From: Limnomonas spitsbergensis
Lineage: Eukaryota; Chlorophyta; Chlorophyceae; Chlamydomonadales
Length of the DNA: 64,000 nucleotides
Assembly: GCA_037349105.1 (NCBI GenBank)
Contig: JAYJMM010000035.1
Coordinates: 1,539,501-1,603,500, forward strand
Direction of reading: 5' to 3'
In this document: piece by piece, positions 34,400-47,900 of the stretch
How positions within the stretch are numbered: the first letter of the stretch is position 1
Layout of the letters: the number at the start of each line of letters is the position of its first letter
The notes under the pieces: model-generated
What the model saw: the letters and a program-made list of their open reading frames with translations, nothing else
What the model was told of the DNA's origin: nothing
The model's database searches: none
Position numbers and translations under genes: made by a program

Positions 34400-34680
34400 A
34401 CGTCTGAGAGTTACTGTAACGCTTGGGAGTTACTGTAACTTTACTGTAACGCTTGGGAGTTACTGTAACTCTACTGTAACGCTTGGGAGTTACTGTAACT
34501 CTACTGTAACGCTTGGGAGTCACTGTAACTCTACTGTAACGCTTGGGAGTTACTGTAACTCTACTGTAACGCTTGGGAGTTACTGTAACTCTACTGTAAC
34601 GCCTGGGAGTTACTTTAACATTATTGTAACGCTTGGGAGTTACTGTGACTCTACTGTAACACTTGGGAGTTACTGTACTG
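34400..34680 (+). repeat. 30-base array rich in TGTAA, about 9 copies
   Basis: The unit is GTTACTGTAACTCTACTGTA followed by ACGCTTGGGA and has two TGTAA motifs, the polyadenylation signal of chlorophyte algae. It lies about 600 bases after the ctpA stop on the same strand. A terminator role is inferred; the motif density could also be a by-product of the array. Confidence 0.9.
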
Positions 34681-35599
34681 CAGCTCTTGTTCTGCAACTA
34701 TCCTCCTTGGGCCGTCGATGGGTAGAATGTTGTGCTTGCCCTGTATATGGTATTTGTGGAATCACACCATGTCAATTCCACTTGGATTGGGAGGGAGGGG
34801 ACATGCGCCGAGGAGAGAAATAATTATTTATGATGCTGGTCGGTCGGGCGCTGCATGTTTGAAACAGTTGCTGTACATTGAAGTGGCTGTACTGTACATC
34901 ACCATCTTCTCTTATGTGGCAGCCCGTGTATTTTACAATTTCACCCAATTTTATCGCGTTCATACTGTTTGTTCCCTTCAACCATTACGGAGTGCACAAG
35001 AGTGACTGACTGTACGATATAGTGACTGACTGGACCCTATACCTCTACTTGAGAGGCAGTGTTTGACCCCTCATGGTCTATGGGGCCCTTAAAGTGTACG
35101 GGCCGCTCCCTTTGTGTGCACTGGCTTGGACTCTATTTCATAGAAGAGGGATGGAATGGGTTGCTCCCATATTGTGTGCATGTCAGACTATTTTATAGGA
35201 AGGCTATGTCCATAGCTGAGAAGCACATCTTTGGTTCATGCATGGTCCTGGCATATGAGGCCCTTTGTGGGGTCAGTGTGTGTCTGCGGTGTGGCACGTT
35301 CGTCAGTTTCTATGAATGTGAATGCCTTTGAGAGGTCATGAGGCGAGTTCTGTTCCTATGCCGCTCAGGTCATTGGCTGAATGGCACATGTATGGTATTT
35401 GAGTTTGCCTGATATGAAAGCAGTTGCGCTACATTCCTCTGTACCTTCACATGTCCCGCCTTTCTGACCATTAAACTATACTTTTCACGTGGAACGATGA
35501 CACATGCTTTAAACATGCTAAATTGACTATCAAAATACCGGTAGAGGTGGCTACAGCTGAGTCGGTATCAAGTACGACATTCCAGGATTCAACTTGTCC

Positions 35600-38500
35600 T
35601 TTCACACTTCAATGAAATTACACCTATGGGCCCTGCTTGAATAAACTTGGCCACATCGGCAATCAAAAGGTCAACTAGGAGGGGAGAGGGCACATGAGGG
35701 AAAAAAAGGAAAGCAAGTTCACTTTCTAGACAAAAATATGTCCTATCGCACGTCAAACAATATGTTGTCGCGACGTATGGGTGCACCGCACGTATGGGTG
35801 GCTTGTACCGCTTTTTGGTTTCGGATTTTGTCTGTTTGTGGTACTTAGAAGATGCCTGGCTAACCCCAGGCATTATTCTCTTCTTACTCAAGTAATATAC
35901 CGAAGTTGAATCACCCCGCTATCTGTAAACTGTTCTGGGATTAACGTCCACCTGTGATATTTCGGCCTCCTATGAAGGCCAGGACACTGCACTAATAGGA
36001 GATCTCTAGTTTACACTACACTGATCCTATTTCTCCAAGACCACATCATTCAGTAACAGGCCCTGATCGCTACACTGATCGATTATCTCTAGTTCACCAC
36101 TACACTTATTCGTGATCTCTAGCATCAGCTTCTCTACTTCATCCATCTCAGCTCTATCTCTCGATTATACCCTACACTGCGAGCTTCAACAGTTCTATCT
36201 CTAGGCTATAATTCGACATTGTGAGCTGCTACCCAGGCCTTTTCTGGCTACCAAGTCGATTTACTGCTCCAGCAGCCGATCCTCCTCATCAAAGAGTCGC
36301 CTCTTCGGCTCATCCCTTCTCATCACTTCGGCTGGATCGTCTCTCAAGTTCGTTCCATACCATTTCCTACTGTCAACAGCCGGCTTCAGTACAACTAGAC
36401 CCAGCAGGATCGAGTTCATTTCGCAACTTTTGTCAACAGTAAGAGAGGAATCATCAAAGGTTAGTGCAGTAACCCGAGGATTAGTCGAGGATAAACTGTT
36501 TGCCAGCAGTTTATCCCTCCTGCACACGCTAGTTAACCCCTATAAAGGGCACTTAGCACTCCAATAGTCTTCTGTGCGCATTGTCTTCTGTGCGCAGTGA
36601 AACTTCACGTTCACTGCTGCCTCGTGACAATATGAATGTATTGATCTTGGAGTCCAGCCGCAGCTTCGCAGCGCAGGCAACCAGGCTATACGGTACCAGC
36701 TGTCTATCCCAGATAGGACAGTGCTGAGTGAGGCATGTCCAAGGATTCAAATGCTTGGGCATCATTCAGCACGATTTGAGGCAACATGAAGAAGGCCATG
36801 CAAGGTCGAAAAGTGCCTCTGGCTGCTGAGCTGCACCGTGTCCACCACATGGCCAAGGTGCGTCTGACGTATTATCTGCCTACACGCATACCGTTGGCGT
36901 TATTTTATGCTGCGAGTTGGTAACGGCGCGGATGTGGCTACGGCCCCAAGCTGCGTTGTTTCCTTAACCTCCACGCCCTAATAGGGCGTAGCTTTCTTTC
37001 TTTCTACACGCATACCGTTGGCGTTATTTTATGGTGCGTCTGCGGCCAACTACGGTGATGTGGTCTGGGCCACCAGTCACCTCAAGCCGCAAGAGCAAGA
37101 TGCAGTCAAGCTTGCTTCAGCACCTGCGTCCGCCGCAAGCTGGGGGGTCATGAGAGAACAACAGATCCACCTATTACAACGAGGTGGATAGCAGCATGTA
37201 ATCCGCTTCCACAACGCAGCGGTAGCACCAGCAGCACAGCAAGACAGCCCCCTCATGGCAGCTGGCATGCAGCTTGCTCTCTAGTGGAACTCAGGTGCCG
37301 GACTTGGTCTTCTCTGCCTCTCCTTTTGTTTCTGCCCCCCCCCTCTTCCTTCTAGTGTCTTCTTTTCTCCCTTCTGAACAGTTGGTCGCCCACGCGGCCG
37401 AGCTTTGAGCGGGCCCAGAGGTGTTACGTTATTGACATGCAGCTTGCTGTCACAAAGATCATGGAAGGGCACGGCTCCCTTCCACTTTATTTCCAACGTT
37501 TCCTCCTTTCCTTTGTCCTGCCCCCCGTGTTTGTTTCCATCTCTCCTCCCAACTCTTTAGTTAGGCGCCCACGCGGCCGAGCCATTTTGAGCAGGGCCCA
37601 GAGGTGTTACGTCATTGACACTGAGTCAAAGAGCGACTGCTCTGCCCGTAACAGAGGTGATGGCGCTAGTGGACGCAGCCTAAGAGAGGGCACAAGTAGA
37701 GGTCACCGGCCTAGGGGATCCCAGACACGCGGCCATGAGTGGAGCATATGTCCGAGGCTGCCTACCGTGCTTGGTGTGCGGCGGGCGCCCGAAGGGATAC
37801 CGTCGGATTTGGTGGGGCCATAGAACCGGACCAGGAACATCCAGGACAAAGAAGAGGACACAAATGCGCGCCAAAGCCAGGCTGATGGGGTTCGAGTTGC
37901 ATGCATGGCATGGGCCGATTCGTCAGCCCCCCATGACATTCCAACTATTGGACATGAGAAGCCCACGCAAGGTAGGCACTTTCTTGGCACGGGCTTTCGC
38001 CGGTGCCTCATTTTTAGCTTTCTTACTTAGAGGCTATTTCTTATTTCAGCAGAGCCCAGAGGTGTAACGTCACTAACTCGGAGGCTATCAATCCTGTCAT
38101 GAGCGTTGCATAATCAGGTATCATGATTCAGTTAAGGTTTTACTCACCCAGATTTGTTTGTCATAATTTTAAGTGCAGGTCATCGGCAGTGAATCGAAGG
38201 CAGTTATTAGGCAGTTAATCGAAGGAATATCATTGATCAGGAATATCATCCGGAATATCATCGAAGGAATATCATTGATCAATGTCTTTGCTGATGCAAA
38301 CTGTTACGTTTTTATATTCAGGCCTGCCGAAACACCACTTGCCCGAGGTGTCCAATACTGGTCACTAAAGCGTGCTTCATCTACAATTAAGCTACATCAT
38401 GGCGGAAGGCCGCAGGCGCCTGGTGCATCACGCCCTCCTGCTTGGGCCACCAGCCATAGGACGGTGAAGGTTTGTCCTCAATCGGCCCAGTCTGGAATGG

Positions 38501-38915
38501 CCGCCCGGTACCCTCCAAAGGTTCTTTGGCACACACTACAATAAAATACACGGTTACTGACCAAACTTGACCGGCCCTCGGCCCTAGCTAGATGGCTTGC
38601 GACACAATACCCCTGCAACTGTTGGCAGTGCTTTGAATGACTTACAGCTGAGGTGCAAGAATATTGATGCTAGTACCGGCAAACATCCCTCATCAGATAA
38701 CATGCGGAGTTTTTAAACCCTAAACCCTAAACCCATTTAAACCCTCAACCCTACCCCCCTCATCAGATCACATGGGCCTTCCAGACATGAAACACACAAA
38801 ATCAGACAGCAAATTCAAAAACGACTACCCTGTCACGGCCCTTGTATCATTAGAATGGTCAATGACATTACACCTCTGGGCCCTGCTCAAAAAGGCTCGG
38901 CCGCATGGGCGCCCA
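35600..38915. repeat. Dispersed-element fragments sharing GGGCCCAGAGGTGTTACGTC
   Basis: The core is seen in plus orientation at about 37408-37432, 37595-37622 and 38053-38072. In minus orientation it appears at about 35611-35632 and 38856-38882. The copies at 37560-37622 and 38856-38915 extend as inverted repeats through GGCGCCCACGCGGCCGAGCC. They resemble terminal inverted repeats of a non-autonomous DNA element, but target-site duplications are not clear. Confidence 0.6.
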
Positions 38916-38984
38916 ACCGTCCCGTTGGAGAGGAAATAAAAGGAACTCAAGAATAATCCATAATTAGAATGGTGTGAATCACTG

Positions 38985-41900
38985 TCATGAGTTGCTTGGA
39001 GATGCCCCCTCACCCCTCTCCGTGAGCCCCACCGCGTCCAAGGTCGCTTGTTGTAATGTAACCCGCATCAAGTTCATCATGGCCCAGTCCGAAGCATCCC
39101 GTGCATACACAACCAGACGGGCGGGCAGCTTCAACAGCAACTGCAAGGGCGCAGCGACAAGAGCGACAGAGACGGAGGCTGGGGAGACCCTGGGGGAGTA
39201 GACGTCATTGCCGCCGCCGCAGCCGTGATTGTGTCCCGATCCGTAAGCGTCCGCTCGCCAGACGCTGCCGCCCTCGCGCTCCATGCGCGTCGCTTCTCGG
39301 ACAAAGACAGCAAAGAAGGCAGCCCCGCACCATGCATGAGCGTGCCGCAAAGCCACAGGGACAGGCTGTGAGTTTTCCCGCCCCATCTGACCCTGTTGCA
39401 GATATGGATGTTGCCGAGGTTGTTGCGGCTGTTTCTGAGGATGTTGCGGAGGCACCTCTGGCCCCGCTCGCTGACTCAGCTCACACAACGCCCGCTCCAG
39501 ATCTGTGAGCTGGATCTGTCCGAGCTTCACCTCGTGGTACAGCCGCTCGGCCACCGCCCCGGCCACGCGCCTGAGGTCTGCCAGGCAGGGCAGCTCAGCG
39601 CCCAGCTCCTCCTCAAGGCTCGAGGCCAGAGCAGGCGCGTTTATCCCCGCAAGGCCAGGCTGCGCAACATTCTCGCCCGCCCCGCCCGCCGCCATCTCGC
39701 TAGCGCCTCCGAAGCGCGAGGCATCTGTTGCATTGGAGATTTGTCTCACCAGCGCACGTACGCAGCCATCTAAGCGCGTGCGCTCATCGACAGCACGCGC
39801 TGCCCCTTCGGCAACCGCTGTAGCCACCTCAGCTGCATGCACAAGTTCCGACGCTGTATCAGCCCCGTGCGTCGTGCCATCGGTCGGAGGGTCTGGGAAG
39901 CAGATAGCCCGGACAGAGGAACCGCCAGGGCCTGCGGGGTGGACCACCAAGGTTGCACCCAGCTGGGCCAGAAAACGGCCCTCGACACCCTGAGGTTCTG
40001 CCGTTGCCGCCGCCGCTGCCGCCTGGGAGGACCCCGAATGCTGCTCGGCACTTCCCTCCTGCTCTATGCGGCCCCCGGACGGGTAGAGCAGGTGGGAGGA
40101 GTCTTTTGTAATGCTCGGCGGTGCGGGAAGCACAGCGACCGCCGCGGCAGCAGCAGCGCGGTGCAGCTTCAGTGCAGCACGAGCGGAGATGTCCGGGCTT
40201 TGGAGCAGCAGGCTGAAGTGGCGCCACACCTCCACCGGTACCTTGACACAAGGATGTGTGAACAGAGGGTGTGAATAGTTCACGACCCTTTGCAGGTGAA
40301 GGGCGATAATATGAACCTAGGCAGTTGTGGGAGGTTGCTTCCACACAAGATATTCAGGCCATCACACATTTCACACCACCTACTGTGCCTCTCACACCAC
40401 TAATCACTCTATTCACACCATGCATCACATTCCACAACACATATTACACATCCCACAGCCAAAGCCTCACCTGGGACACGAGCCGTCCCGCGCAACCAGC
40501 CAATGCCGCACGCTCCACGATGGCTGCTGCGGCGCCCAGTGCGGCAGCCGGCAGTGTGGCGGGGAGGAGTGCGGCCAGCGCCTGCAGAGGCCAAGAAACG
40601 CATAATGCGCGCGCCCGTGCCAGAACTCATGGTCGCTGTTTTTATACGGTACTTAGGTCAAGCTGTTTTATACGGTACTACCGTACCGTACTTATGTCAA
40701 GCTGTTTTATACGGTACTACCGTACTTACGTCAAGCTGTTTTATACGGTACTACCTCTCAAGCTGTTTTTATACGGTGCTCATGTCAACATAAGTGCCGT
40801 TTTTATACGGTAGTTATGTTGACAGGCATGGCTTAAGCGATGCTGTGGTGTAGCCTGGGGGAGCAGGGCAGGTTGACACGCTACAATCTCATTGCCACGC
40901 TAGGTCATGAGGGCCAGGTCATGAGACAGGTGTTGCGGAATGTACCCTCAGGGTTAAGGGTTTAAGGCTTGCACACAGGACACGGCAGGTTCATACCTGT
41001 TCCCCCTAAACCCACCTGCATCGCGCGTCTCGCCACCTGTTGCAGGCAGGCCCCTGCAGCCGCTTCCAGGACCTGCCGGACCACAATCGGCACGGAGGCC
41101 TTTGCCGCCACCTGCACCGCCGCCCGGGCCGCCTCCAACTCCGCGGCCTCTCCTCCACCAAGCAGCGGGAGCAGCAGCGGCGGCGGCGGCCCGGAAGCGC
41201 CCTCCTTCCCGCCCCCCGCACCAGCATCCCCGACCCTGCTGCCGCCCTCCATCCTGGCCGCCGCGTCGGCCGGCAGCCGGGCGCATGCCGCCGCCGCCAG
41301 CGGCGCGACGACCGCCGCCATGACGGCAGCGTAGGCGTTCGCCGCGAGGCTCTCGGCGACAAACCCCGCAACGTCCCTCATCTTGACCGGGGCCTCGTCC
41401 GTCGAGTACTGCGCCAGCAGCAACTGCTGCAGCCTGGCCTGGACCGCGCTGGATCCGGAGCCGGTCTCGGACAACAAGGAGCCGTACAGAAGCTGGCGCA
41501 GCGCCTCGGGGATCAGCGCGTCTTCCACCGCTGCAGCTGGTGGTGGCACGACCGGGCGGCCGAGCGGGCGGACACTCAGCTTCCTTGGTGCGGCGGCGGA
41601 CGGATCGGAGACAGCGGCAGGCGACGCGCGGCTGCTTGCGGCGGCGGCGGCGGCCGCCGCCGCTCGCTCCAGCGCCCTGCAGCCGTCAGCCAACGCGGGG
41701 CAGCACAGCTCGACCAGCCTGGAGTCCACCAAGGCGTCGCATGAGCTCAGCCCAGACCAAGCGGCAGGGGAGGCCCAGCGCGATGCATTTCCGGTACACC
41801 GAGAGGCGGGGACTGCCCTCGCGACCGCAAAACCTCCAACTGCCTTCACCTCCGACGCCTCGGCTGCTGCGGAAACCACCACTCGCGATTTCTCAGCGCT

Positions 41901-44900
41901 TGTAGCCCCTAAATCAGCAGACTGACATACCTCTTGTTCTTCCAGCACTTCTAATGCACCCACAGCTGCTGTCGTTGCTGTTGTTGCTGCTGCTGCTGCC
42001 CCCCCTGCTCCTGTTACTACTGCTGCTGATGTTGCTGGACATGTGGTTGCTGCTATCCCTTGTGCTTCATTTTCTTCTCTACACAAAACCCCAGCATCTG
42101 CTTCTGCTGCCACGTCACTAGCCACCACATCAACCTCCAACGCCCAATTATTCACCGATGCTGTTCCTGTGGCTCCTCCATTAGTAGCCGACTTGCCTGT
42201 CTTCCCCGCCCGTATGCTGAAATTTGGGTCCAAAGAGTCCTGAGGCCTCAGTCCTGCTGCTGTTGCTGCTTTCTCTGCTGCTGCTTTTATTGCCGCTGCT
42301 GCTTCTGTTGTTGCTGCTGCTGCTGCTTCTGTTGCTGCCCCTTCTTTTGTTGTTGCTGCTCCTGCTTCTGTTGTTGCTTCTGTTTCTGTTGCTGCGGTTT
42401 CTGTTGCTGCTTCTGTTGTTGTTGCTGCTTTCTCTGTTGCTTCTGCTTTACCTTCTCCTGTTGCCCCTGCTCTATCAGCTACTATTGCTCCTGCTCTGTT
42501 GCCTGCTTTTGTGCCTACTGCTGCTGCGCCCGTTGCTGCTGCCCCTGCTCCTGTTGCTGCTGCTGCCACGCCAGATGCTGCTGCTGAAGCTGCTGCTGCC
42601 ACGCCAGTTGCTGCTGCCCCTGCTCCTGTTGCTGCTCCTGTTGCTGCCGCGGCACCCGCTCCTGCTCCTGTTGCTGCTGCTCCTGAGGCTGCTTCATCAT
42701 CCCCTCTACTACCTATGGCTATTTCTGGCGCGCCTGCCTCAGCCATCGAGACAGTCATGCCCGCCCCTGCTCCTCCCGCAACCGATGCCCCCGACGCGGC
42801 GCCCACATGCATCCCTACAGCCACTCTCTCCTCCTCCTCCTCCTGCATTGAGGGGCCCACGGGTCCGCCAGAGTAGCCTGGGCCGTGGTGCTCACCAGGG
42901 AGGCTGAGCATCGGCCCGATGCGCTGATGAAGGTCATCCAGGATCCCCCGCACACACATCGCAGCAAGACCCACGCCTGAGGGGAGCGAGCCGCCTGCGG
43001 CACTGATGTAAGCAGTCGGCAGCGGGCCAGCCCCGCAGCTGCCGCCGCCACCGCCGTCGCCGCCGCTGCGCGGCGGCGGCGCCGGAGGCAGCAGTGCAGC
43101 GGCGGCGGTGATCTGCAGCGCTGGGCAGTGCCTGAGGCTGAGCAGCCTGGCCGCAGCGTACCGCAGCTCGGTGCCGGCGGCGAGCGCCGCTGGGTCTCTC
43201 AGAGGGACGAACCACAAGAAGCCGTGAATCAGGGGCAGCAGCGGCGCCAGCAGCAGCAGGCCCAGCTGCTCGGCGGCCGCAACCAGCAGGCCTAGGTCCA
43301 GCGCCGGGGCCATTGCGGGGACTACCTCTGAGAGTGGTGCCAAGCGGGCGCCTGTGGGTGCTGCGGGGGGGTCCAGGATCAGGCCGGCTCGCAGCGGGTC
43401 CGCGTCCGCCCTTGGCTGCGCCGCAGTGCCGAGGCTGTCGCCTGGTGCGACTGCTGCTGCGGGGAGCAACGAGACCCCGCCCGAGGCAGAGACCGAGAAG
43501 GCCTCATGCGTGGCGTGCGGCGTGTGCGGGCGGGCGAACGTCAGGTAGCCGAGGTAGAGCCCGAGCGTGCTCATTGCGGCGGCGCGGTCGCCGAGGGGCC
43601 CCGTGCTGGGAAGCTGGTACAGCATCGGAAGGGTAGGGTGCTCCCTAGGCGAACCGTTGATTCGGGTGGCCTCTGAAGGGGAGGCGGCGCCAACACCGTC
43701 GCGGACCACAACTCCATCTCTGCTGACGTTTCCACCGCTGCTGCTGGTGTCAGACTGGGGCGCCACTGGCTTGGGTTGAAGTGCCCTGCGCGGTGATGCT
43801 TGCCAGTCAGTCGAAAGTGATGCTTGCCAGTCAGTTGAAAGCCACAGGCCTGCGTGTCATCCTGAGACATCCTAACAATTAAGTGACACCCTGAGAACTC
43901 AGGCAATAGGAGAGATTCACCCAGGTTAAGGGATGAGGGTTAAATAATCAGCTCATGTTAACCCCGAACGCCCTGCTCTTGCTGACCCCTAACCCCTTAC
44001 GCCAGGAATTTGGGCGAAGTGAGAGATTAACCCAGGGTCAGGATTCAAGGTTCAGTAACCTGCTCTCGCTAACCCCTGAACCCCGAACGCTGGGTACTCA
44101 GACTAGAGGGGAGGTCCACCCAGGGTTAAGGCTCGGGGTTATCAACCCTGATACTGCTTAACTCTTAACTCTGTGAACTCAAGCGAGAGGCGAGATTCAC
44201 CCAGGTGCAGGGTTGAGAACCCTGGCCTCGCTTGACCCTGAACCCTGAACGCTGGGAACTCAGGCGAGAGGAGAGATGTTCCCGGGTTTTTCACCTGAGA
44301 AAGTTTAGGGTTTAGGGTTACCTGAGCAAGTTTAGGGTTTAGGGTTTACCTGAGCAAGTATAGGGTTGAGGGTTTACCTGAGCAAGTATAGGGTTAAGAG
44401 TTTACCTGAGCAAGTTTAGGGTTAAGGGTTTACCTGAGCAAGTATAGGGTTAAGGGTTTACCAGAGCAAGTATAGGGTTAAGGGTTTACCTGAGCAAGTT
44501 TAGGGTTAACGGTTTACCTGAGCAAGTTCAGGGTCATGGGTTTACCTGAGCAAGTATAGGGTTAAGGGTTTACCTGAGCAAGTTTAGGGTTAAGGGTTTA
44601 CCTGAGCAAGTTCAGGGTCATGGGTTTACCTGAGCAAGTTTAGGGTTAAGGGTTTACCTGAGCAAGTTTAGGGTTCAGGGTTTACCTGAGCAAGTTCCGG
44701 AGCCGCGTGGTCATCGCCGCCTGAAGCGCTCCCGACAGCACGCGGCTATCTGACAGCTCCAGCAGCAGTACGTACGGCTGCTGTACCGCCGGGAACTCCT
44801 GGGGAGTAGTACATAGTGTGGGCCTGTTGCCGGGTAGCGACGGATATGTTCCTAAACGAGGAACTACGTTTTGGGGTAGCGACCATAATGTTTTTGAGTA

Positions 44901-47900
44901 AGGGATTATATTATATTATAGCGACCATTACCGTATGCTTTCAAACAAGGAAATGCTGTTGGGGGTGGCGACGATAATCTTATTGAGCAAGGAAATGCAT
45001 GGCAGCGACAATATTGTTTTTCCTTGCGAACATGACATACGGATATAACACATCCTGGTGTTTGGTGTCATGAAAGGGGTAGATCCTTGAGAATTGAGAT
45101 CCTGAAGATCCTTGAGATCCTAAAGATTATTGAGATCTTTGAGATCCGAAAGATACTTGAGATCCTGGGCCGTGTCTATGGTAGAGCCTGGGTTTTCGCC
45201 CATGGCACCACATTCAGGCTCAACCTGTGCCGAAGCGCAGCGTGCTACCTTGGTAGTACAGCCCGGAGAATCCTGTGCCGTATGATGCAGGATCGATCCA
45301 CCTTGGATTCGCCCAGGGATCAGAACCCCGGCTGTCTCCTTGGGTGACACCTGCCGTTTGAGCCCAGTCTAAACCCTAAGTCCCCAACCTTCAATCTGGG
45401 GTCCAGCAGGTGTGATTTATTTCTTAATGACTTCGCCTTGAGTATCGGTAATTCCTGTATACATTTGACTTTCTTGACGTACCCCCCTACCGACAAAAAA
45501 TAATTATATTATTCAATACTCTGCCCTCAGGGGACGGAGTTTGATCAAAACTCTTCATGTCGGACGGAAAACTTTCGAGTCGACGACCAATCATCCTTAT
45601 TTTCGTTCGTGGCATCCCGAACAACATGAATTACGAAAATAGGGAAATCACATCTACAGTGCGATACCCGCTCGGTTTAGATTTTAATGATAAGGGTGTA
45701 CTGATACCAGTATCGGTAGTTTGGTAAGGTAAACCGGTAGAGGTCTTCTTAAGTAATAGCCTTAATTCTAGGGCATGCCCGCTCCAGTAAACCTAAACTC
45801 CCCTGGTTACAAAGCAATGGCGTGAAAGCAGAGGTCCCATATTGCCCACATTTAGTCTAACTTGAGTTTTTCCACTGGAGGAAAGCATGGGCGAGAGCCC
45901 CTCCCACTTCATGTTCCCAAGATTGGAACAAAAAGTGTACAAAATCATCACATGATATCTTCACAAGCAACATAAATATTTAGTTATGGATATATCCGAT
46001 AACAACTGTCCCTATGGAGTGCAGCAGAAATCATGTGTCCGTCTCTAAAACGGGGGGGTGTCGGATGCATGTCGGTTGCATGTCGGTTGCATGTCGGTTG
46101 CATGTCGGTTGCATGTCGAATTTCCAGATTTTTTTGCCTCGTTTGCCACATAGAATCCAGCAGCTACATCCAGGCCAGATCAGTGCCATGAGACATGTGC
46201 TGATCAGGGTTCACACCCTTGTTGTGAACCCCCACGCTCTGCTGATTTGAGCACTGGAAGCTGGCTTGAACCCGCCTGGCGCTGAACCAGACACGGCAAA
46301 ACGGAAGTTGTGACTGCCGAAAGTCGTCAACGGGCGCAAGTCAGCCCATACTGAACATGGGCATATGCCCATTCCAGCAGGGGGATATTATATATCCTCA
46401 AACAATTACCAAAGCCCACCCCGTCAGCTTTCATGGGCCAAAAGAAAAACAAAGCCAAGCCCTAAAAATGGGCTTTCTTATGAGTCAATGCACCTTAACT
46501 TATTGGGCCCAAAACCGGTTTATATTTGTCTTCCTCCCAGTATTTTGTCCAGCATGACGGCAGATGACGGCTGGCAAACAGTACCGGTACACTTCAGCCC
46601 GATCAGATCTCGCCATCAGGATCAGATCTCGCCAGCGGGATCAGATCTCAGCATCAGCTTCAGATCTCACCATTAGAATCTCCATCGTGTCCGCCATGCG
46701 CTCCAGAACTGCGAACGTCTCCCGGCCGCTGGTCTCCGCATCCTCGGGCCTGCCCCCTCCTCCACCCGCGCCCCCTGCGCCTCGCCCCGCAGCCGCCGGG
46801 CTGGTTGCCGCCTGGTTGGACCTCAAGCCGCTGCTCCCAGGCCCGCCCCGGCCGGCTGCGGCACGGCTGCCAGGACCCAGACCGGTACCTGCTCCCCCGG
46901 ACGCCTGCGGCACACAAGAAAGGAAATGACAAAACATCAAGTCACCATTTTGTACATACCGGTATTCATATCTGGCTCAGCTGCCTGTGTACCTAGGGCC
47001 GTAACCTTGCATAAGTCCCCGTAGGAAAGCAATCCTACTTTTTGTTGCTTCTTAGGGGTCTGCCGAGGCCCCCCCACCTTTCCGTTGAGGGGCCTCGGCA
47101 CAGCCATGGCCGCTCCAGTCAACGACGTTACACCTCCCTAAACAAATGCCCTAAAAATACTAGGCAGCTATTTCTTCCGCTCGAGTCAACGACATCACAC
47201 CTCCCTTAAAAAAATGCCCCAAAAAGATGCTAGGCAGCATCCTCTTCCGCTCGTGGAAAAAACAGCCTGTTTCTGGGTGGGTGTGGTTCTGGGTTCATGC
47301 ACGAGTCAACGACGTTACATCTCCCTTAAACAATGCCGTAAAAAGGCCCTTAAAAAAAGCCCTACAAAAAGGTTTGGCAGCGTCCTCTTCCACTCGTGGC
47401 CGCTCGAGTGGAGGTTCTTGCTGATCCGCAGTGGAGCCATTGAAACCAGCCACTTCCTAGAATCGCAGCAGGTCAAACAATTACCGGTATCCAATACTTC
47501 CAAAATCCTCATTCAAGCATTTCAAACTCCTGATTCAATCATTTAAACTCCAGACGCAAGCAATTCCAACTCCTGATGGAAACATTCAAGCTCCTGACTC
47601 AATCACCCCCCCGATTCAATTCGTCAATTCATCCAAACTCCTTCAAACACACCCTGCTTATATTCATCCCAGCACCCACCCACCCCCCCCACCCATCCCA
47701 TTCATCCCATCACCCATCCCATCCCAGAGCCTACCTGCATCCTCTGGTTCAGGCGTTGGAAGCGTAGCGGGTTGAGCTGAGCCAGATGAGCCACCTCCTC
47801 ATTGTCCATAATAAGAACCTCACCTTTGGAGGACAAATACTCAGTAAGTAGGCAATGGGCAATACAAAGTATGTAAAATAGGTCAACAAGGGGGAGATGA

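Larger units (their letters stand above)
33797..38984. other. Intergenic region between convergent ctpA and codanin-like genes
   Basis: Both 3' UTRs must end here. I find no convincing protein gene on either strand. It holds the arrays and dispersed fragments listed separately plus a duplicated ~33-base segment (CTACACGCATACCGTTGGCG, then TTATTTTATG) at about 36880-36911 and 37004-37034. A perfect short hairpin CGCCCTAATAGGGCG lies near 36974. The stretch 34700-35600 and 35900-36780 looks unique and AT-richer than the genes. Confidence 0.7.

Noticed and set aside
36221..37823. Possible small genes in the intergenic region
   Set aside because: Frames are under 130 residues, without conserved motifs, and overlap dispersed-repeat fragments.
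42060..42907. Plus-strand Leu- or Cys-rich frames (poly-Leu, Cys-Cys-Cys)
   Set aside because: Antisense translations of the triplet expansion in codanin exon 9.
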